Shown: one piece after another, positions 14,354-18,529 of the stretch
Position numbering within the stretch: the stretch's first letter is position 1
Layout: every line of letters starts with the position of its first letter
DNA from: WTJX01 sp045106295
Lineage (GTDB): Bacteria; Bacteroidota; Bacteroidia; Cytophagales; JAAEPT01
Reading direction: 5' to 3'
NCBI GenBank assembly: GCA_045106295.1
Contig: JBGCEI010000015.1
Location: 1 to 18,529 of the forward strand
DNA: 18,529 nt
Notes under the pieces: generated by a model
Told to the model about the DNA's origin: nothing
Databases searched by the model: none
The model's input: the letters and a program-made list of their open reading frames with translations, nothing else
Translations under genes and position numbers: made by a program

Positions 14354-17239
14354 ATGAATAAATTATTTTTTTGGTCTTCGTGGGCGTCAGCTACTAAACG
14401 ACTGTTCATACTACCGCTTTTATTGGTATTGATTTCAGTAATCGGTTGTTTTTTTGCTACTTGGTTTTATGTGCCTATTCAGCTATTGCCAGAAAGTGAA
14501 GTCGTCAATCAATTGTTGCCATTTTATGAATTCAAGCGGTTTTCGATCGACTTTATTTTAGCGGCTGATTTTAACCTGTTCAAACAGCATTACTATGGCG
14601 CTTCTATTCAAGACTCTCCTCTTTTGGTCTATGCTTATTTAGGAGTAATCGTGAGTTGCATTGCCTTAGCTATGAGCGCAGCGTCTGCCATTAAAAAGTC
14701 GTTTTGGTATTACTCATTAATAGGTATTGTTGTTTTTTACCTCTCCCAGCTTCAGTTAGATTTCTTGTTTCCACTGATAGAGTCTACTTACCCTGTTTTT
14801 ACAGCTTTAGCAGTGCTCGTATTTATTGGGGTTAGCTACTATTCATGGATTAGTGAGCGACTTTCTTTCTTTACTAGATCGCTTTTGTTCGGAGCTTATT
14901 TTATTCTGCTATTTGGTGTTATTTGCAGCTTTTCATCTGTTGGGAAACCAGTGCTTTTTATGGCGCACCACAGCTTAATTATTCCCAGCTTACTGTCACT
15001 CATTATTATTTTTGTATTTGCACAAGAAATACCACGAGCTATCTTGTATTTGGCAGCCAGTGAGAAATCAGAATCCAATTCAAAGAATTACTTCATAGGA
15101 TCAGCTGTTTATTTTGTGAATGTATTGGTTCTTTATTTAGGCTACACAGAGTCTGTCAGCAGAGACTTTGTTTTTATTCACCCCTATTTTTTATTAACGG
15201 TCTCTTTGGTGTTAGGTTGTTGGGGCGTTTGGAAACGGACTGCTATTGTGAAACCTATTATTGAAACAAATCCGTACGGCATATTACTTTACTTGATAGG
15301 TGCAGTGGTTGTTTTTTCTACCTTGTCAGTAATTAGTTTTCAAGACAATACTCCATTAGAACGATTAGCAGAAAGTTGGATTACTTTCACCCATTTTGCA
15401 TTTGGGTTAGCCTTCTTTATGTATGTATTGGTCAATTTTTATCAGTTCTTGAGAGAAGGGTTGGCTGTTTACAAAGTAACCTACGAAGGAGCTACTATTA
15501 GTTACCGACAATTAAAGCTGTTGGTTTTGTTAATAGTCATGGTGCTAACTATGAAAGACAGTTTTAGACAACCTAATTTGTGGTTTGCGGGAAGCGAAAT
15601 AGCCAAAGCAGATGCACACTTAGCAGTAAACGAAGAGCTCCTCTCTATTGGATATCATCATAAAGCATTAGCAAGAAGTACGGTCAATCATAAATCCAAT
15701 TATTTATTAGCCCGACTAAAAGAATATCAAGAAGAAATAAGAGAGGCTATGGGTTATTACAAAGACGCTGTGAGTAAAAACCCTTCTGTGGCGGCTTACT
15801 TGAATTTGAGTAATCTTTACGATTCGCATGAGTATACGTTTGATAATATTTGGACCTTAGAAAAAGGCGTGAAACGTTTTTCTTCTTCTGTTCCGTTATT
15901 AGTCAATATGTCGAATACGTACAGTGGAACGAAGCAACTAGATTCTACTTTTCATTATTTGGCATTAGCACAAGCAAAAGAACCAAACAGTGAGTTGATT
16001 CAGGCGAATAAACTAGCCATTGATTTATCACAGCTAGGAATGGTAGATACTTTGCTGCTGCAGAAAGAAGGAAAAACACTTCCCCTTCAAAACAATCAGT
16101 TGGTGGCTCGACATGTATTGGGCAAACCAATCAAAGAGAATAGTGTACTACCAGATTCTGTCTTGACGCCTGAATCTTTTGGGTGGCTACGTAATTATGT
16201 GTTGGCAGGAAATAGCGATATCAGTGAGTATTTGCATGACATTCAGTACCAATCGTCTAATGCTTTTTTTAATACAGATTTAGAGCTATTAGAGGCAATT
16301 AATCTTTACAAAAACGGGCAACAATTAGACGGTATTTTATTAATAGATCGCTTAATTAGAAATGCGAATACGGCTGATGTGGTCAACTATCAATTTTATT
16401 TGGCAATGTGGTATGTGGAGCACCGCCAATATGAAAAAGCCCGGTTGTTATTTGAAAAATCGTCCATTAGCCAAATACGTGATAAAATAAATGAAGCGAC
16501 ATTTTATGCTGGCTTTACCAACGCGTTATTGGGCAACCGAAAAAGGGCTATTAGCTTTTTAACTCACCCACACGTACAAAAAGATGACCGCCTAAATTCA
16601 TTAGCAAATCAATGGATATACATACTCAAAAATGAGAAGTCTGAAAACACTCCACAACGTCATTATTTTGAAGCCTTGTTTCAGTTAAACGTTATTGCTA
16701 TTCCTTCTTTGAAGGCTAAAGTAACTTCTTTCCCATCTGAATCAGCCAGTGATTTACTTACTCATAGAATTGAAAGTGAATTGAAAAAGAGAAATTTTGA
16801 AGGGGCAAAACAATTGGTTCAATCGCTACCAAAAGAGACAAAGGAAGAGTATGAAGATAAGCTAAGCTTTCAGCGCTCACTTTTTGAAAGAAAGACACAT
16901 GAAGCAACAATTGGTGGCTATCCATTCGATCTAACTACGGATTCGGCAATGCTTATCCATATTGTTCAGGAATCGCCATTTGATGTCGATAAGTACATTG
17001 CCGTTTCTAGGCTCCTGGTAACAAATAAAAAAGCTGACCTAGCGTATGATTTAGTGGTAAAAGGCTTAGAACTGAACCCGAAGGCTGTCACACTACAAAT
17101 GGAATATTGTTACCTCTGTGCGGATAGTAAACTGTTTTATTTTGCAGAAGATATGATGGAAGACATCAAAAAAGAGTTAAATACAGTAGAGTTCAGCATT
17201 TTTCTTTCTACTTATCAAAACTTTATTCCCCAAAAGTAG
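14354..17239 (+). CDS. large membrane protein with ~11 TM helices and a helical-repeat (TPR-like) C-terminus
   Basis: This 961-residue protein is unfamiliar to me. The N-terminal 400 residues hold about eleven hydrophobic helices (approximate positions 17-38, 91-110, 117-133, 148-164, 175-192, 206-223, 247-264, 276-294, 308-326, 343-362, 387-400). A 50-residue hydrophilic loop after the first helix is probably extracytoplasmic. From about 415 to the end the protein is soluble and helical, with degenerate TPR-like units such as AMGYYKDAVSKNPSVAAYLNLSNLYD (split here: AMGYYKDAVSK near 465-475, then NPSVAAYLNLSNLYD), PLLVNMSNTYSGTKQLDSTF and KARLLFEKS. The layout resembles O-antigen-ligase-like or glycan-related membrane proteins with TPR tails, but I see no diagnostic motif. 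It lies 16 bases after dcp and 23 before the adenosyltransferase gene, so probably on one transcript. Confidence 0.8.
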   Translation: MNKLFFWSSWASATKRLFILPLLLVLISVIGCFFATWFYVPIQLLPESEVVNQLLPFYEFKRFSIDFILAADFNLFKQHYYGASIQDSPLLVYAYLGVIVSCIALAMSAASAIKKSFWYYSLIGIVVFYLSQLQLDFLFPLIESTYPVFTALAVLVFIGVSYYSWISERLSFFTRSLLFGAYFILLFGVICSFSSVGKPVLFMAHHSLIIPSLLSLIIIFVFAQEIPRAILYLAASEKSESNSKNYFIGSAVYFVNVLVLYLGYTESVSRDFVFIHPYFLLTVSLVLGCWGVWKRTAIVKPIIETNPYGILLYLIGAVVVFSTLSVISFQDNTPLERLAESWITFTHFAFGLAFFMYVLVNFYQFLREGLAVYKVTYEGATISYRQLKLLVLLIVMVLTMKDSFRQPNLWFAGSEIAKADAHLAVNEELLSIGYHHKALARSTVNHKSNYLLARLKEYQEEIREAMGYYKDAVSKNPSVAAYLNLSNLYDSHEYTFDNIWTLEKGVKRFSSSVPLLVNMSNTYSGTKQLDSTFHYLALAQAKEPNSELIQANKLAIDLSQLGMVDTLLLQKEGKTLPLQNNQLVARHVLGKPIKENSVLPDSVLTPESFGWLRNYVLAGNSDISEYLHDIQYQSSNAFFNTDLELLEAINLYKNGQQLDGILLIDRLIRNANTADVVNYQFYLAMWYVEHRQYEKARLLFEKSSISQIRDKINEATFYAGFTNALLGNRKRAISFLTHPHVQKDDRLNSLANQWIYILKNEKSENTPQRHYFEALFQLNVIAIPSLKAKVTSFPSESASDLLTHRIESELKKRNFEGAKQLVQSLPKETKEEYEDKLSFQRSLFERKTHEATIGGYPFDLTTDSAMLIHIVQESPFDVDKYIAVSRLLVTNKKADLAYDLVVKGLELNPKAVTLQMEYCYLCADSKLFYFAEDMMEDIKKELNTVEFSIFLSTYQNFIPQK

Positions 17240-17262
17240 TTAAGGTAGTAGTAAATCGGCTT

Positions 17263-17814
17263 ATGAAAATTTATACGAAAACAGGAGATAGAGGCGAGAC
17301 CTCGTTGTACGGTGGCAAGCGTGTGTCAAAAGATCACGTCCAAATAGATGCATACGGCACGGTGGACGAGCTAAATTCACACATTGGGCTGTTAAGGGAT
17401 CATCCAGTTTTGAAAGAACATAAACCTGTTTTAGTAGAAATACAAGATCGGTTATTCACTTTGGGTTCTCACTTAGCGGCAGACCCAGATAAACCAAAAT
17501 TAAAATTGCCCCCTCTTTACGAAGCAGATGTAACTACACTGGAAAAAGAAATAGACAAAATGGATGGTCAGTTAGAGCCTATGCGGGCTTTTATTTTGCC
17601 TGGGGGCAATAACGCGACATCGTTTGTACACATAGCTCGTTGTGTGTGTAGAAGAGCAGAACGAAATATCATTACCCAAGCAGCAGAAATTCCTGTGGAA
17701 GAATTGGTGATTCAATACATGAACCGTTTATCAGATTATTTATTTACACTCAGCCGTTGGATAGCAAAAGACAGCCAAGCAGAAGAAATAGAGTGGAAAC
17801 CTCGGTATGAGTAA
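17263..17814 (+). CDS. corrinoid adenosyltransferase, PduO type
   Basis: This ATP:cob(I)alamin adenosyltransferase attaches the 5'-deoxyadenosyl group to the cobalt of a reduced corrinoid to make adenosylcobalamin. At 183 residues it is a complete single-domain PduO/MMAB-type protein. Family motifs are intact: TKTGDRGETSLYGG (5-18) for ATP binding, GTVDELNSHIGLLRD (32-46), the arginine-rich CRRAER (129-134) and NRLSDYLFTLSRW (154-166). It is the last gene of a likely dcp-TPR-adenosyltransferase transcript, with no other B12 genes nearby. This suggests the organism uses adenosylcobalamin enzymes (for example methylmalonyl-CoA mutase or a ribonucleotide reductase) encoded elsewhere. I leave the symbol blank because pduO, cobO and mmaB naming differs by convention. 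Confidence 0.95.
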   Translation: MKIYTKTGDRGETSLYGGKRVSKDHVQIDAYGTVDELNSHIGLLRDHPVLKEHKPVLVEIQDRLFTLGSHLAADPDKPKLKLPPLYEADVTTLEKEIDKMDGQLEPMRAFILPGGNNATSFVHIARCVCRRAERNIITQAAEIPVEELVIQYMNRLSDYLFTLSRWIAKDSQAEEIEWKPRYE

Positions 17815-17880
17815 ATAATTAAACGAATGGCTATTCCTTCACCCATCATGTTACATGAAATAACAAATACTAAAAAAAGC

Positions 17881-17909
17881 AAATTACAAAAGTTTGTTTT
17901 TTGTAATTT
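17881..17909 (+). promoter_or_regulatory. hairpin and possible -7 element just before hisH
   Basis: AAATTACAAAA (17881-17891) and TTTTGTAATTT (17899-17909) are a perfect 11-bp inverted repeat with a 7-base loop, ending 6 bases before the hisH ATG. The right arm overlaps TAATTTTA (17904-17911), one base off TAnnTTTG. If that is the promoter, the mRNA would be nearly leaderless and the palindrome would be an operator candidate. If transcription starts upstream, the hairpin would sit over the ribosome entry site. Confidence 0.4.
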
Positions 17910-17915
17910 TACCAA

Positions 17916-18518
17916 ATGAATATTGCCATCATAGATTACAAAGCAGGGAATGTACAGTCCGTTATTTATGCACTAAAAAGATTAGGTGTAGAACCTGTCC
18001 TTACCAACGATCCAGCAGTCATTAAAGCAGCTGACAAAGTGATTTTCCCAGGGGTAGGAGAAGCTCGTATGGCAATGAAAAATTTAAAAGCTCACGGTTT
18101 AGATACATTGATTCCTACGCTTACACAACCTGTATTGGGTATTTGTATTGGCCTGCAACTCATGTGTGCTCATTCTGAAGAAGGCGATACGCCTTGCATG
18201 AATATTTTTCCTTTGAAGGTTAAGAAGTTTCCTGTAAAAGATAGTAAGGGACGATCGTACAAGGTTCCACACATGGGGTGGAATACACTTCAATTCAAGG
18301 GAAACCCGTTGTTTAAAGGAATTGATGTAGATGCCTTTGTTTACTATGTACACAGTTTCTATGCTGAACACAGCAAGGATTTTGCCATAGCAACTAGTGA
18401 ATACTCTCAACCATACAGTGCTGCTTTACACAGAGATAATTTTTATGCGGTTCAATTCCACCCAGAAAAAAGTGGTGATATTGGCGCTCAGCTATTAAAG
18501 AATTTTGTGGAGATGTAG
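17916..18518 (+). CDS. hisH: imidazole glycerol phosphate synthase, glutaminase subunit
   Basis: HisH is the class I glutamine amidotransferase subunit of IGP synthase. It makes ammonia from glutamine and passes it to HisF for imidazole-ring closure in histidine synthesis, and it also feeds AICAR to the purine pathway. The 200 residues match the family. The nucleophile Cys77 lies in GICIGLQLM, and the triad is completed by His182 and Glu184 in QFHPEKSG. The oxyanion-region PGVG is at 45-48, and the interface motif PHMGWNTL at 118-125 is intact. HisF and HisA are not in the window, but only 11 bases remain after the stop and they may follow. It has its own 101-base upstream region rather than being tight to the adenosyltransferase gene. 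Confidence 0.97.
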   Translation: MNIAIIDYKAGNVQSVIYALKRLGVEPVLTNDPAVIKAADKVIFPGVGEARMAMKNLKAHGLDTLIPTLTQPVLGICIGLQLMCAHSEEGDTPCMNIFPLKVKKFPVKDSKGRSYKVPHMGWNTLQFKGNPLFKGIDVDAFVYYVHSFYAEHSKDFAIATSEYSQPYSAALHRDNFYAVQFHPEKSGDIGAQLLKNFVEM

Positions 18519-18529
18519 TAAGGTGTTAA

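Noticed and set aside
17827..17919. A 30-codon reading frame before hisH whose TGA overlaps the hisH ATG, a possible histidine leader peptide
   Set aside because: It contains only one His codon, no run of His codons, and no paired terminator/antiterminator stems; the overlap is likely chance in A/T-rich DNA.
1..18529. Phage, transposase, toxin-antitoxin, CRISPR or defence genes
   Set aside because: I looked on both strands and found none; the genes are mostly housekeeping or envelope types.

Overview
The window is ordinary, gene-dense chromosome from an AT-rich member of the Bacteroidota, most likely a Cytophagales-like or related marine/environmental lineage. The main support is the promoter signal: exact copies of the Bacteroidota -7 consensus TAnnTTTG lie at sensible distances upstream of several genes. 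Further support comes from the fused hisIE gene, the long class II IlvC, intergenic repeats that look like families I recall from this phylum, and the weak or absent Shine-Dalgarno sequences. The order-level assignment is inference. I see no phage, transposase, CRISPR array, rRNA or tRNA.

Layout from left to right. (1) 1-268 is a non-coding stretch holding a degenerate intergenic repeat. (2) 269-3210, plus strand: hisIE (histidine steps 2 and 3), a 77-residue IlvM-like ACT-domain protein, ilvC (ketol-acid reductoisomerase) ending at a strong terminator, and a small TerB-like protein. A bidirectional terminator follows. (3) 3277-9191, minus strand, in transcription order: pdxH, a VWA-domain protein tightly coupled to a MoxR/ChlI-like AAA+ ATPase, metG, and a DgkA-family lipid kinase. 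A 104-nt hairpin repeat separates pdxH from the VWA gene. (4) 9255-11439, plus strand: yqgE (divergent from pdxH), then a BIG2 plus DM13-like lipoprotein whose end overlaps the start of an outer-membrane beta-barrel gene. A second intergenic repeat follows. (5) 11625-12191, minus strand: purN. (6) 12295-18518, plus strand: an M3 peptidyl-dipeptidase (Dcp type), a 961-residue membrane protein with a large helical-repeat C-terminus, a PduO-type cobalamin adenosyltransferase, and hisH, which has its own upstream region with a hairpin.

How the genes fit together. Most are housekeeping genes: amino-acid synthesis (his, ilv), cofactors (PLP, adenosylcobalamin), purines, Met-tRNA and peptide recycling. 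Histidine genes flank the window 17 kb apart (hisIE left, hisH right, same strand), so the his genes are not one contiguous operon here. The less conventional parts are the DM13-like lipoprotein/barrel pair, the VWA-AAA pair, the TM-plus-repeat protein, and the intergenic repeats. I did not find a convincing undescribed multi-gene system. The lipoprotein/barrel pair is the most worthwhile lead.
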